A stretch of DNA of 64,000 bases from Amycolatopsis regifaucium. GTDB lineage: Bacteria > Actinomycetota > Actinomycetes > Mycobacteriales > Pseudonocardiaceae. Every line of letters begins with the position of its first letter. Position 1 is the first letter of the stretch. The notes under the pieces are model-generated. The model worked only from the letters and a program-made list of their open reading frames with translations. It was not told the origin of the DNA and searched no databases. This document shows positions 33,565 to 42,174 of the stretch, one piece after another. Position numbers and translations under genes: made by a program. The stretch covers positions 186,001 to 250,000 of the forward strand of contig NZ_LQCI01000010.1 in NCBI RefSeq assembly GCF_001613935.1. The letters are read 5' to 3'.

Positions 33565-33600
33565 GAGTGATTCGGGTCTTCGGAACGACCCGAATCACTC
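33565..33600. repeat. Perfect 14-bp hairpin between ssb and cupin genes
   Basis: gagtgattcgggtc (33565-33578) pairs perfectly with gacccgaatcactc (33587-33600) around the loop ttcggaac. Both flanking genes are on the minus strand, with the ssb stop 15 bp away. It can serve as the ssb terminator, but its length and perfection suggest a dispersed repeat. Confidence 0.75.
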
Positions 33601-33614
33601 TCCACACGGCACGT

Positions 33615-34058
33615 TCAGAAGGGCGGCTCCGGGCTGCCGGCGGTCACCGGCGTTCGCTCCCAAGCGCCGTCCGACGGGGCGCCACCCGAACTGCGGCCCG
33701 CCTTGTTCACCTTCGCCGTGGCATAGCGCAGGGACGGACCGATCTCGTCGACGTCGAGTTCCACCACCGTCCGTTTCTCGCCCTCCTTCGTTTCGAACGA
33801 TCGCTGCTTCAACCTGCCCTGCACGATCACCCTGGTCCCTCGGGTGAGTGATTCGGTGAGGTTCTCCGCGGCCTGCTTCCAGAGTGAGCACCGCAGGAAC
33901 AGCGGGTCGCCGTCGCGCCATTCCCCGCTCGCGCGGTCCAGCACGCGCGGGGTCGACGCGACCGTGAAGTTCGCGACCGCCGCCCCCGACGGAGTGAACC
34001 TCAGTTCCGGGTCGGTCGTCAGATTGCCGATCACCGTGAGCACCGTCTCTCCGGCCAT
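33615..34058 (-). CDS. ssb: Single-stranded DNA-binding protein
   Basis: A 147-residue protein with an OB fold ([63 protein letters not shown]). The C-terminal tail is short and ends in SPEPPF instead of the acidic DDDIPF/DEEPF tail that recruits replication proteins. It is isolated from the rpsF-rpsR operon, so it is probably a second SSB paralogue used in competence-like, sporulation or repair contexts. The start ATG 34058 has a clear gaggagg. Confidence 0.9.
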   Translation of the reverse strand: MAGETVLTVIGNLTTDPELRFTPSGAAVANFTVASTPRVLDRASGEWRDGDPLFLRCSLWKQAAENLTESLTRGTRVIVQGRLKQRSFETKEGEKRTVVELDVDEIGPSLRYATAKVNKAGRSSGGAPSDGAWERTPVTAGSPEPPF

Positions 34059-34213
34059 GGGACTTCCTCCTCGTTTCCGCGCGCGGGCCCCGGCCGGGGC
34101 CCGCTGTCGCCTGGGAAGAGGAGACCACCGGGGTACGACAGTTTCTCCACGTCCGCGGTACCGGGATGTGATGAAAGGGTCTTTCGAGCCGAAAGATGTC
34201 CCGAGATTCCCTG

Positions 34214-35641
34214 TCACGACATATGCGCGGCTGAAACGCACTCGGCGAGCCGGGAAAGCCCTTCGCCGATCCGCTCGGAACCGACCAGCCCATAACCGAT
34301 CACCAGCCCTTCGCGTGTTCCCCCGTACCTGGACAGGCTTTCGAAGGTCACCCCGGCGCGGGCCGCCGCCGTGACGGCTTCGTCCACAATGACCGTCGCA
34401 TGTGGAGCGACCGGCGCGCACAGATGAAGCCCGGCGCTCGAAGGCACGATCTCCAGCACGTCCCGCAGTTCGTCGCGCACGAAGGTCAGAATCCGGTCGC
34501 GTCGCGCCGAATACTCCCGAGTGGCCTTGCGGACGTGCCGGGAGAGCAGTCCCTCGTCGATGAAACTCGCCATGGCGGATTGGGTGACGAGGTCGCCGTG
34601 CCAGTCCGTCAGTTGCTTCGCGTGCCGCAAGGCCGGGCGCAGCGAAGCGGGCGCGACCAGGAAACCGAGCCGCAGCAAGGGCAGCAGCGTCTTCGAGAAC
34701 GATCCGACGTAGAGGACGCGGCCATGGTGGTCCAGGCTTTGGAGCGGTTCGAGCGGCCTGTCGGAGAACCGGTACTCGCTGTCGTAATCGTCCTCGACGA
34801 TCACCGCGTCGTTCCGCTCCGCCCACGCCAGCAACGCCGTCCTCCTGGCGAGTGACATCGGAGTGCCGAGCGGGAACTGGTGCGAGGGCGTCGTGTAGAT
34901 CAAGCGGGTGCCGCGGGTGAGTGCCGTGACGTCGAGGCCTTCGGCGTCCACGGGCACCTTGACGACTAGGGCGCCGAGGGCGGCGAAAAGCCGCTCGGCC
35001 GGCGGATAACCAGGGTCTTCGACGGCGACGCGCGTGCCGGGTTCGATCAGGACCCGGCCGGCCAGATCGAGAGCCTGTTGCGCCCCTTGGGTGATCAGGA
35101 CGTCCTCGCCGCTCGCCCGCACCGACCGGGCGGCGCCGATATGCCGGGCGATCGCGACCCGCAGTGCTTCGAGCCCGGCCGGATCGGCGTATCCCGAGCG
35201 CGGGAGCAGCGAGGGCCGCAGCGCCTGACCGACCAGCCGCCGCCAGGTCCGCAGCGGGAACAGGGCAGGGTCCGGGGCGCCGACGCGGAAATCGAACTCG
35301 GGCACGGATCGGTCGGCGCCGAGCGGGGGCGGGAGCGCACGCCAGCGGGCGGACGGCCGCACTCCCGCGCCCGCCGGGGCGGCGCGATCCACCCGCGCCA
35401 CGGGATCCGCGCTGACGAACGTCCCGCGCCCGACCTGCCCGCTGAGGAAGCCTTCCGCGGCGAGCCGTTCGTAGGCGACCGCGACGGTGTTGCGCGAGAC
35501 GTCGAGTTCGACGGCCAGTTCCCTGGTCGGCGGCAGGCGTTCCCCGGGCGGCAGGCGTCCGTCGAGGATGCCGTCGCGGAGTTGACGGTAGATCCGCGCG
35601 GCCAGGTCGGTGTGGCCGTCGAGGCTGATGTGGAACGGCAC
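34214..35641 (-). CDS. MocR/PdxR-family regulator (GntR HTH plus aminotransferase domain)
   Basis: A 475-residue fusion. The N-terminal GntR winged helix ([42 protein letters not shown]) is joined to a fold-type I aminotransferase domain. The PLP lysine is in [10 protein letters not shown], the cofactor Asp/Tyr region in [10 protein letters not shown], and the Arg in the C-terminal region. MocR proteins bind PLP and regulate vitamin B6 or amino-acid genes. It is divergent from an MFS exporter, and the interval has cattggc/gccaatg repeats, so the exporter is a likely target. Confidence 0.9.
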   Translation of the reverse strand: MPFHISLDGHTDLAARIYRQLRDGILDGRLPPGERLPPTRELAVELDVSRNTVAVAYERLAAEGFLSGQVGRGTFVSADPVARVDRAAPAGAGVRPSARWRALPPPLGADRSVPEFDFRVGAPDPALFPLRTWRRLVGQALRPSLLPRSGYADPAGLEALRVAIARHIGAARSVRASGEDVLITQGAQQALDLAGRVLIEPGTRVAVEDPGYPPAERLFAALGALVVKVPVDAEGLDVTALTRGTRLIYTTPSHQFPLGTPMSLARRTALLAWAERNDAVIVEDDYDSEYRFSDRPLEPLQSLDHHGRVLYVGSFSKTLLPLLRLGFLVAPASLRPALRHAKQLTDWHGDLVTQSAMASFIDEGLLSRHVRKATREYSARRDRILTFVRDELRDVLEIVPSSAGLHLCAPVAPHATVIVDEAVTAAARAGVTFESLSRYGGTREGLVIGYGLVGSERIGEGLSRLAECVSAAHMS

Positions 35642-35653
35642 CGGCTGAGCCTA

Positions 35654-35702
35654 CATTGGCCCAATCAAATCGTGCGGAATTGGCGCTGGGATATAGCCAA
35701 TG
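35654..35702. promoter_or_regulatory. MocR binding-site candidates
   Basis: cattggc (35654-35660) and its inverse gccaatg (35696-35702) flank the 80-bp divergent interval, with further attgg-like half sites between (ccaat at 35661, attgg at 35679). Spaced ATTGG/CCAAT boxes are typical of MocR operators. The MFS start follows 20 bp later. Confidence 0.5.
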
Positions 35703-35721
35703 TGGCCCTTAACTTGAGGGC

Positions 35722-36930
35722 ATGGAGTCCACGAAACGACTGGCTTTGGCCCAGCTGATCAGCTCCGTCGGCGACGGCGCCTACTACGTCAGTTCGGCCC
35801 TGTACTTCACGCTGATCGTCGGGCTCTCGCCCGCGCAGGTCGGCCTCGGCCTCACCGTGGGCTGGGCGGTCGGCTCGGTCGCCGGGATCGCGCTGGGACA
35901 GCTGGCCGACCGGCGCGGGCCGAAGGGGACGGCCGTATTCCTGGGGCTGGGGACGGCGGCGTCCGTCAGCGCGTTCCTCTTCGTCGGTTCGGTCGTGGCC
36001 TTCGTGATCGCGGCCTGCGTTTACGCCTGCTTTCAATGCGGTCTCGGCGCGGCACGGCAGGCACTGCTCGCCGGCCTGGTCGACCCGGCCGGGCGCACCA
36101 CGTTCCGCGCCCGGTTGCAGGCGATGTCCAACGCCGGGATCGCGACCGGGGCGGCCCTCGGCGGGATCGCACTCGCCATCGGTACGCGAGAGGCCTTCCT
36201 GACCGTCTTCGTCATCGACGCGCTCAGCTTCGTCGCGGCGGCTCTGGTCCTCCGAAAGGTGCCTTCGGTCGCTCCGGCTCCCGCGCGGGCCGGCGAACCG
36301 TCCGTGGCCGTTCTCCGCGACCGCCCGTACGCCCTGCTGGCGTTGCTCAACATGATCATGCTGCTCTACATGCCGCTGTTCAGCCTGGTCCTGCCGCTGT
36401 GGATCTCGACGCGAACCGCGGCCCCCGGCTGGCTGGTTTCGGCGATGCTGGTGCTCAACACCGCCAGTGTCGTGGTCTTCCAGGTGCGGGTGGCGCGTGG
36501 TGTGACCGGATTGCGCAGCGCCTCTCGCTACGCCCGGTACGCGGGGGCGCTGCTCTTCCTCTCCTGCTTGCTCTTCTCGATCTCCGCCATGAGCGGTTCG
36601 GCCTGGATGGCGGCGCTGGTCCTGCTCGCGGGTGCCGCCCTGCAGGTGGTGGGGGAGATGGCCCAGGCGGCGGGCTCGTGGGAAATCGCCTTCGGTCTCG
36701 CGCCCGACGGCAAACAGGGCCAGTACCAAGGACTCTTCGGTGCCGGGACGGCCATCGCCCGCATGCTCGGTCCGGTGCTGCTGACCGGCCTCATCCTGGT
36801 GGGCGGCGCGGCGGGCTGGGTCGTGCTGGGCGGGCTGTTCCTGCTGGCGGGCGCGCTCATCGGCCCCGCGGTCCGCTGGGCCGAGCGGACCAGGAGCGCC
36901 GCCGCCGCTCCGGTGCTCGCCGGGGTTTGA
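35722..36930 (+). CDS. MFS transporter (DHA3-like)
   Basis: A 402-residue transporter with about 12 membrane segments. The N-terminal half contains GQLADRRGPKGTAVFLG, a motif A variant, and the layout matches the DHA3/macrolide-efflux-type MFS. It has no extra domains. It is divergent from the MocR regulator and should be controlled by it; substrate unknown. The start ATG 35722 has no strong Shine-Dalgarno, so a leaderless or short-leader mRNA is possible. Confidence 0.87.
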   Translation: MESTKRLALAQLISSVGDGAYYVSSALYFTLIVGLSPAQVGLGLTVGWAVGSVAGIALGQLADRRGPKGTAVFLGLGTAASVSAFLFVGSVVAFVIAACVYACFQCGLGAARQALLAGLVDPAGRTTFRARLQAMSNAGIATGAALGGIALAIGTREAFLTVFVIDALSFVAAALVLRKVPSVAPAPARAGEPSVAVLRDRPYALLALLNMIMLLYMPLFSLVLPLWISTRTAAPGWLVSAMLVLNTASVVVFQVRVARGVTGLRSASRYARYAGALLFLSCLLFSISAMSGSAWMAALVLLAGAALQVVGEMAQAAGSWEIAFGLAPDGKQGQYQGLFGAGTAIARMLGPVLLTGLILVGGAAGWVVLGGLFLLAGALIGPAVRWAERTRSAAAAPVLAGV

Positions 36931-36935
36931 GCGCC

Positions 36936-37328
36936 TCAGTCTTCGAGTGGCCGCCGGAAATGCGCGGCGAGCTCGAGTCCCGCGGCCTCTTCCGGGGTGT
37001 ACCAGGCGAAGGCGTCGTGCTCGTCCGGATTGAGCACGACCTCGCCCGGCTCGTCTTCGGCGAGCGCGTACACCGTGGCGTGGATCCGCATCGGCCTGCC
37101 TTCGACGTCGTCCCAGCTGTGGGCACCACGTTCGCCGGTGACCCGCACGGCCAGCCCGGTCTCCTCGGCGCACTCGCGGACCGCGGTGTCCGACGGCGGC
37201 TCTCCCGGCTCGACGGTGCCGCCCGGCAGTTCCCAGCGGCCACCGAGAAAGGAACCCGGCCGCCGCCGGAGGAACAGGATCCTCCCGCCGCGGCTGAGCC
37301 TGCCGTAGGCCAAGTACTTGTCCGTCAC
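36936..37328 (-). CDS. NUDIX hydrolase
   Basis: A 130-residue NUDIX enzyme. The Nudix box is intact: GTVEPGEPPSDTAVRECAEETG, that is G-x5-E-x7-REx2EEx-G, with the metal-binding glutamates. The N-terminus (KYLAYGRLSRGGRILFLRRRPG) is typical of small MutT-like enzymes that clean oxidised or unusual nucleoside diphosphates. No operon partner; it is divergent from the epoxide hydrolase by about 65 bp. Confidence 0.93.
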   Translation of the reverse strand: MTDKYLAYGRLSRGGRILFLRRRPGSFLGGRWELPGGTVEPGEPPSDTAVRECAEETGLAVRVTGERGAHSWDDVEGRPMRIHATVYALAEDEPGEVVLNPDEHDAFAWYTPEEAAGLELAAHFRRPLED

Positions 37329-37395
37329 CAGCGCATCTTAAGGACTTTTCGATTGAGGACCGAACCTGTCCGCGATTATTCGTAGCGTGAGTCTC

Positions 37396-38553
37396 ATGGA
37401 AAACACGGAGATCCGCCCCTTCCGCCTCGACATCCCTCAGGAGCAGCTGGACGAACTGCACGCGAAACTCGACAGCGCGCGCTGGCCGGCTCCGCTCCCT
37501 GGCGACGGTTGGGACACCGGGGTGCCGGTCGCGTGGCTGCGCGGTCTCGCCGAGTATTGGCGCGACGGCTACGACTGGCGCGCCGCCGAGCGCGAGATCA
37601 ACCGGTTCCCGCAGTTCACCACGGAAATCGACGGGCAGCGGATTCACTTCCTGCACGTCCGCTCACCCGAGGCCGACGCGACACCGCTGATCCTCACGCA
37701 CGGCTGGCCTGGTTCGGTGGTGGAGTTCCTGGACGTGATCGGACCGCTCACCGACCCGAAAGCGCACGGTGACGACTCGGCGGAAGCGTTCCATCTCGTC
37801 ATCCCCTCGCTGCCCGGATTCGGTTTCTCGGGCCCCGTCTCGGATTCCGGCTGGACCATGCCGAGGATCGGCCGTGCCTGGGTGGAGCTGATGCGCCGAC
37901 TCGGCTACGAACGCTACGGCGTGCAGGGCGGCGACCTCGGCGCTTCCGTGTCGCCGGAGGTGGCCAGGGCGGCGCCGGACAAGGTGATCGGTGTGCACGT
38001 CAACGGCGGCCTGACGCCGATGCCCCCGATGTCGATGTCGGAGGAGGAACGCGCGTCGCTGACCGACCTCGAACGCGACCGTCTCAAGCGGATCGAGGCC
38101 TTCATGCAGGAGGAGTTCGGCTACATCGCGATCCAGTCGACGCGCCCGCAGACTCTCGGCTACGGGCTCGTGGACTCCCCGGTCGCCCAGCTGGCCTGGA
38201 TCATGGACAAGTTCCGCGAGTGGACGCATCCGCGCCCGACGCTGCCGGAAGAGATCATCGACCGCGACCGGTTGCTGACCAACGTCATGTTCACTTGGCT
38301 CACCGGTACGGCGGCTTCGTCCGCGTACGTCGGCTACGCGCAGGCGGAAACCTGGGGAGCCGTCGAGAAGAACTCCGGCGTGCCGACGGCGGCCCTGGTC
38401 TTCGCGCACGACGTCGGGATCCGGCGCTACTCGGAGGACGCGCACACGATCGTGCGCTGGACCGATGTCGACCGCGGCGGGCACTTCGCCGCCTTGGAGG
38501 AGCCCGAGATCCTGATCGCGGACGTGCGGGAATTCTTCCGGTCCCTCAAATGA
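37396..38553 (+). CDS. Epoxide hydrolase (EHN/alpha-beta hydrolase)
   Basis: A 385-residue epoxide hydrolase with the EHN N-terminal domain (about 1-110: [45 protein letters not shown] with about 20-residue spacing). The alpha/beta core has oxyanion motif HGWPGS (102-107), nucleophile Asp180 in VQGGDLGAS, and the catalytic His in [16 protein letters not shown] at 37387 could add three residues; neither start has a good Shine-Dalgarno. Epoxide ring opening of a xenobiotic or endogenous metabolite is expected. Confidence 0.9.
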   Translation: MENTEIRPFRLDIPQEQLDELHAKLDSARWPAPLPGDGWDTGVPVAWLRGLAEYWRDGYDWRAAEREINRFPQFTTEIDGQRIHFLHVRSPEADATPLILTHGWPGSVVEFLDVIGPLTDPKAHGDDSAEAFHLVIPSLPGFGFSGPVSDSGWTMPRIGRAWVELMRRLGYERYGVQGGDLGASVSPEVARAAPDKVIGVHVNGGLTPMPPMSMSEEERASLTDLERDRLKRIEAFMQEEFGYIAIQSTRPQTLGYGLVDSPVAQLAWIMDKFREWTHPRPTLPEEIIDRDRLLTNVMFTWLTGTAASSAYVGYAQAETWGAVEKNSGVPTAALVFAHDVGIRRYSEDAHTIVRWTDVDRGGHFAALEEPEILIADVREFFRSLK

Positions 38554-39592
38554 CGATTACGGTCGCTTCCCCGAGGAAGCGGCCGTAATCGTCCACTTCG
38601 GACTCGAGTCCGGCGATGGCGGACCGCGAAAGCGCGGCGAAGGGTTCGACGACGACCTTCGTCTGCTTCGCGGTTCGCTTGACGCGCCAAGTCCCGGCGA
38701 TCCGGCCGTCCACCAGCACGGTGGGCGCGATCATCCCGCCGCCGGAGTTGACGCGTTGCGCGTGTGCCGGGTCGAGGAGCAGATCACGGCCCCGGTAGCC
38801 CAGCAGAAAGGTGTCGAAGGCGCCGAGCAGGCGCGGGGGACAAGGGGGAGCGGAGAGATCGGTCTCCCGGAGGGCGAAGCCGTCACCAGCGGGCACGAGA
38901 TCCAGCGCGTCGAAGGCCTTGCGGCAGAGACCGAGCGGGAGCCCGGACCAGGTGCTGAAGTCTTCGGCCGTCGCGATGCCGTACGCGGTCAGATAGCGGT
39001 GGGCGAGTTCGGCCTGCGGGTCGGCCGGGTCGTTCCCCTCGGTGGTCCACTCGTCGAGGAGAACGTATGTCGGTTCCGCTCCGCTGTCCGGGCCTCGGCA
39101 GATCAAGCCGCGGTTGGCCGCGTACGCCAGCAGGTGGGGCGGTGCCTGCGAGGTCGCGTCGAGCACGATCCCGTTGGTGGCCAAGCCCTCCACGATCTCC
39201 TGCCGGGTGAGTGCCTTGCCGGGCAGGAGATCCTGGAGGTGCTCCAGCGCGCGTTCGCAGAGTTCGTCGGTGAGGTCCAGTTGCTCGCGCCGTCCGTGGC
39301 CTGCCTGGGCGTTGCGTGGGCCGAACAGCCGGTTCAGCCAGCGGAGATCCGCTGTCGGAACCAGATGGAGGGTCTTGCGCATCAGCCAAGTGCGGCTCAC
39401 CTCACGAGACGTGTCGACGTCCGACGAGGCCAGGCCCCGGCTACGGGCCCGGATCGCGAGCCTGGCCGCGGGACTCGACTGAGCCTGGATCGCGGCGACC
39501 GCCCTGGTCACGGCGAGTACGTCCGCGGCGGGGGCGCTGAGCAGTTGCGCGCGGGCGCGGACCGCGCGGATGTCGTCGTCGGACAGCGTCAC
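38546..39592 (-). CDS. HTH_42 winged-helix protein, AlkZ/YcaQ-like putative DNA glycosylase
   Basis: A 348-residue protein of the HTH_42 family. The N-terminal region contains [18 protein letters not shown], in which Gln36-Ala37-Gln38 matches the QxQ catalytic motif of the AlkZ/YcaQ interstrand-crosslink and alkyl-base glycosylases. [21 protein letters not shown] and the C-terminal [11 protein letters not shown] segment are family hallmarks. Many HTH_42 proteins are annotated only as DNA-binding. GTG 39592 overlaps the CDF exporter stop as GTGA, an odd partnership for a repair enzyme. Repair function is inferred. Confidence 0.78.
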   Translation of the reverse strand: MTLSDDDIRAVRARAQLLSAPAADVLAVTRAVAAIQAQSSPAARLAIRARSRGLASSDVDTSREVSRTWLMRKTLHLVPTADLRWLNRLFGPRNAQAGHGRREQLDLTDELCERALEHLQDLLPGKALTRQEIVEGLATNGIVLDATSQAPPHLLAYAANRGLICRGPDSGAEPTYVLLDEWTTEGNDPADPQAELAHRYLTAYGIATAEDFSTWSGLPLGLCRKAFDALDLVPAGDGFALRETDLSAPPCPPRLLGAFDTFLLGYRGRDLLLDPAHAQRVNSGGGMIAPTVLVDGRIAGTWRVKRTAKQTKVVVEPFAALSRSAIAGLESEVDDYGRFLGEATVIVI

Positions 39593-40581
39593 CCGTTGAC
39601 GATCTCATGGGCGTTCGCCGGTTCCGTGTGCACGACCGCCTCCGCGAGCCGCGGCAGGACCTCGCGCAACCGCTGTTCGACACGGTGGGCCAGGTGGTGC
39701 GCTTCCGTGACGGTCAGCCCGGCTTCGACCGACACCGCCAGTTCCGCGCGCAGGCTGTGCCCGATCCAGCGCATCCGCAGATCCCGCGTGCCGAGTACGC
39801 CGGGGACTTCGGCGGCCGCGCGTTCGGCGCGATCGACGTCGGCCGGGTCCACGGCGTCCATCAGACGGCGGAAGACCTCCTTGGCGGCATCACGCAGGAC
39901 GAACAGGATCGCGACCGTGATGGCGAGGCCGATGATCGGGTCGGCCAGCGGGAAACCGAACGCGACCCCCACCGCGCCGAGCACGACCGCGAGCGAGGTG
40001 AAACCGTCCGTCCGCGCGTGCAGCCCGTCCGCGACCAGCGCGGCGGATCCGATCTCGCGGCCGACGATGATCCGGTACCTGGCCACGAGTTCGTTGCCCG
40101 CGAAGCCGATGACCCCCGCCGCCGCGACCACCCACAGATGCTGGACCGGACGCGGGTCGAGCAGCCGCAGGACCGATTCGTAGCCGGCGAGGAAGGCCGA
40201 GGCGGCGATGAGCAGGACGACGAGCACCCCGGCGAGGTCTTCGGCGCGCCCGAGTCCGTACGTGTAGCGGCGGGTGGCGGCGCGGCGGCCGAGCAGGAAG
40301 GCGATGCCGAGCGGGACCGCGGTCAGCGCGTCGGCGAAGTTGTGGATCGTGTCGCCGAGCAGCGCCACCGAACCGGTCACCAGGACGAGCGCGAGCTGGG
40401 CGACGGCGGTGACGAACAGCGCGGCGAACGACCAGATCAGCGTGCGGACGCCGCGTTTGCTGGTCTCGAGCGCGGTGTCGACGCGGTCGGCGCTGTCGTG
40501 GCTGTGCGGGGTCAGCAAAGAGCGGAGGCGGCTCTTCCCCCGCTGGTGGCCGTGCCCGTGACCATGCCCGTGTCCGGTCAT
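39589..40581 (-). CDS. Cation diffusion facilitator (zinc/cobalt-type exporter)
   Basis: A 330-residue CDF transporter. The N-terminus is His-rich (HGHGHGHGHQRG). Six membrane segments carry the metal site LLGDTIHNFADAL in TM2 and ADGLHARTDGF in TM5. The C-terminal cytoplasmic domain is complete (LRMRWIGHSLRAELAVSVE). It should extrude Zn2+ or Co2+/Cd2+ by proton antiport. The divergent ArsR sensor (40657) and the operator in the 75-bp interval make a self-contained metal-resistance unit. Confidence 0.93.
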   Translation of the reverse strand: MTGHGHGHGHGHQRGKSRLRSLLTPHSHDSADRVDTALETSKRGVRTLIWSFAALFVTAVAQLALVLVTGSVALLGDTIHNFADALTAVPLGIAFLLGRRAATRRYTYGLGRAEDLAGVLVVLLIAASAFLAGYESVLRLLDPRPVQHLWVVAAAGVIGFAGNELVARYRIIVGREIGSAALVADGLHARTDGFTSLAVVLGAVGVAFGFPLADPIIGLAITVAILFVLRDAAKEVFRRLMDAVDPADVDRAERAAAEVPGVLGTRDLRMRWIGHSLRAELAVSVEAGLTVTEAHHLAHRVEQRLREVLPRLAEAVVHTEPANAHEIVNG

Positions 40582-40601
40582 CTTTCACCTCACTGTCATG
40601 C

Positions 40602-40623
40602 TACCTGCGCAGTCATGCAGGTA
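40602..40623. promoter_or_regulatory. ArsR operator between the CDF exporter and its sensor
   Basis: tacctgc (40602-40608) and gcaggta (40617-40623) form a perfect 7-bp inverted repeat with an 8-nt spacer. Two tcatgc copies overlap it. Its position 20-30 bp from both divergent starts fits repression by the ArsR protein. Confidence 0.65.
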
Positions 40624-40656
40624 CGCAGGCAGAAGGATAGCGGGTACCCTCCGGTC

Positions 40657-41028
40657 ATGCACGAGTCGGTTCCTGATTTCGAGATGCCCACCGAGGAACA
40701 GGTCCATTTGGCCGCGGAGACCTTCCGGTTGCTCGCCGATCCGACGCGGGTCAAGGTCCTCTGGGCGTTGCTGCAGGGCGAGTCCTCGGTCGCCTGTCTC
40801 GCGGACCTGGCGGGCGCGGCGCCGACGGCGGTCAGCCAGCATCTGGCGAAACTGCGGCTCGCCGGACTCGTCAAGGGGCGTCGCGAAGGGACGTTCGTCT
40901 ACTACTCGGCGGCCAACGACCACGTCCGCGGGCTGCTCGCGCAGGCGCTGTTCCACGCCGACCACATCGATCGCGACATCCCCGCCCTGCATTCGACGGC
41001 GAAACCCCACCGGCCGACGGCGCGCTGA
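40657..41028 (+). CDS. ArsR/SmtB-family metal sensor (CzrA/NmtR-like)
   Basis: A 123-residue repressor from ATG 40657. The HTH reads LADLAGAAPTAVSQHLAKLRLAGL. The C-terminal helix has Asn87-x-His89-x10-His100-x2-His103, which matches the alpha-5 site D-x-H-x10-H-x2-H of CzrA/NmtR except that the first ligand Asp is Asn, with Asp88 next to it. Zn, Co or Ni sensing is therefore likely but possibly altered. It is divergent from the CDF exporter and should repress both genes until metal binds. Confidence 0.9.
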   Translation: MHESVPDFEMPTEEQVHLAAETFRLLADPTRVKVLWALLQGESSVACLADLAGAAPTAVSQHLAKLRLAGLVKGRREGTFVYYSAANDHVRGLLAQALFHADHIDRDIPALHSTAKPHRPTAR

Positions 41029-41047
41029 ATCCGGCTACGGTGAAGCG

Positions 41048-41431
41048 GTGACCCAGTCCGCGTACCCGGCCGCCCTGCGGTGGCTGTTGCTGTGCGTGGT
41101 GGCACTGGGTCTGGTCGGCATGCATCACGTCATCGCCGAATCCGGCCACGGTGCGGGACACGAGACCTCCGCCTTCGCGATGGCGGACCCGTGCTGTCCG
41201 GACACTCCTTCGCACGACGACGGCGACGGTGGCCACAGTGGACTGCACCTGTGTCTCGCGGTACTCGCCGCGGCCGTGCTCCTGATCATCACCTGGCTTC
41301 TCGTCCGAAGTGGACGGACCGGGGCGACGTGGCGAGCGCGGTCGGCGAGCGGTTCGGCATCGGGGCGGGATCCGCCGCGCTGGAGACCGGTGCCCGAAAG
41401 ATTGTCCTTCCTTTGCGTGTTGCGGGTGTGA
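41048..41431 (+). CDS. DUF6153-family membrane protein
   Basis: A 127-residue protein from GTG 41048. An N-terminal hydrophobic helix (LRWLLLCVVALGLVGMHHV), an exposed loop with DPCCPDTPSHDDGDGGHSGLH rich in Cys and His, and a second helix (LAVLAAAVLLIITWLLV) match the actinobacterial DUF6153 layout. The loop could bind metal such as copper or zinc. It lies 19 bp after the ArsR gene and 48 bp before DUF305, so the three are probably an operon. Confidence 0.78.
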   Translation: MTQSAYPAALRWLLLCVVALGLVGMHHVIAESGHGAGHETSAFAMADPCCPDTPSHDDGDGGHSGLHLCLAVLAAAVLLIITWLLVRSGRTGATWRARSASGSASGRDPPRWRPVPERLSFLCVLRV

Positions 41432-41479
41432 CAGGCGGGTTCGTCCCGCCCTGCCCGAAACCGAAGTGAGGAAAGAACC

Positions 41480-42067
41480 ATGACCAGCAGGAAACTGGTC
41501 GGGGCGGCGCTCGCCACCCTGGCCTCCTTCGCCGTGCTCACCGGATGCGCCGGCTCCGACACCGCTTCCAGCGGGCACGCGACGTCCACGATGAGCGCCC
41601 CCGCCCCGCGTCAGGCCGGGCACGACCAGGCCGACGTCACGTTCGCGCAAGGGATGATCCCGCATCACGAACAGGCGATCACAATGGCGAAACTCGTCGA
41701 CGGCCACACTCGAAACGCGAAGGTCGTCGACCTCGCCGCACGGATCCAGAAGGCGCAAGATCCGGAGATCCAGCAGCTGACCGGATTGCTGAGGGATTGG
41801 GGAGTGGCGCCGTCAAGTGAGCACTCTGCGCACGGCTCGATGTCCGGCATGATGACCGAAGAAGAGCTGGCGAAACTCGGTCAGGCCGAGGATGCCGCTT
41901 TCGACCGGCAGTGGCTGGAGATGATGGTCAAACATCACGAAGGCGCGCTTGAGATGGCGAAGACGGTGCTGCGGCAAGGAAGCAATGCCGAAGTCAAGGC
42001 TTTGGCGCAGAAGGTGATCGACGGCCAGCAGGCCGAGATCGCCGAGATGCGGGCACTGCTCGGCTGA
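41480..42067 (+). CDS. DUF305 lipoprotein
   Basis: A 195-residue secreted protein. The lipobox is LTGC (Cys23). Two DUF305 repeats carry FAQGMIPHHEQAITMAK and WLEMMVKHHEGALEMAK; the Met/His pairs are likely copper- or other metal-binding ligands. A Met/His/Ser-rich linker joins them. DUF305 proteins often neighbour copper and heavy-metal resistance genes, in line with the upstream metal sensor and DUF6153 gene. A strong terminator follows. Confidence 0.9.
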   Translation: MTSRKLVGAALATLASFAVLTGCAGSDTASSGHATSTMSAPAPRQAGHDQADVTFAQGMIPHHEQAITMAKLVDGHTRNAKVVDLAARIQKAQDPEIQQLTGLLRDWGVAPSSEHSAHGSMSGMMTEEELAKLGQAEDAAFDRQWLEMMVKHHEGALEMAKTVLRQGSNAEVKALAQKVIDGQQAEIAEMRALLG

Positions 42068-42074
42068 CTGAGGA

Positions 42075-42106
42075 CGGTGGCGCGGGTCAGCCGGCCCGCG
42101 CCACCG
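42075..42106 (+). terminator. Terminator after the DUF305 gene
   Basis: cggtggcgcggg (42075-42086) pairs perfectly with cccgcgccaccg (42095-42106), giving a 12-bp stem with an 8-nt loop, 8 nt after the stop. Confidence 0.85.
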
Positions 42107-42174
42107 GGAATGCGTGCACGTTTCCTCGGTTGTGGCCTTCGAAAACTGTCGGTGGTCGGTTGTACGTTCTGTGT

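Noticed and set aside
35665..37656. A 663-codon minus-strand frame across the MFS and NUDIX genes
   Set aside because: It spans two well-supported genes and an intergenic region and has low-complexity Arg/Gly/Glu composition.
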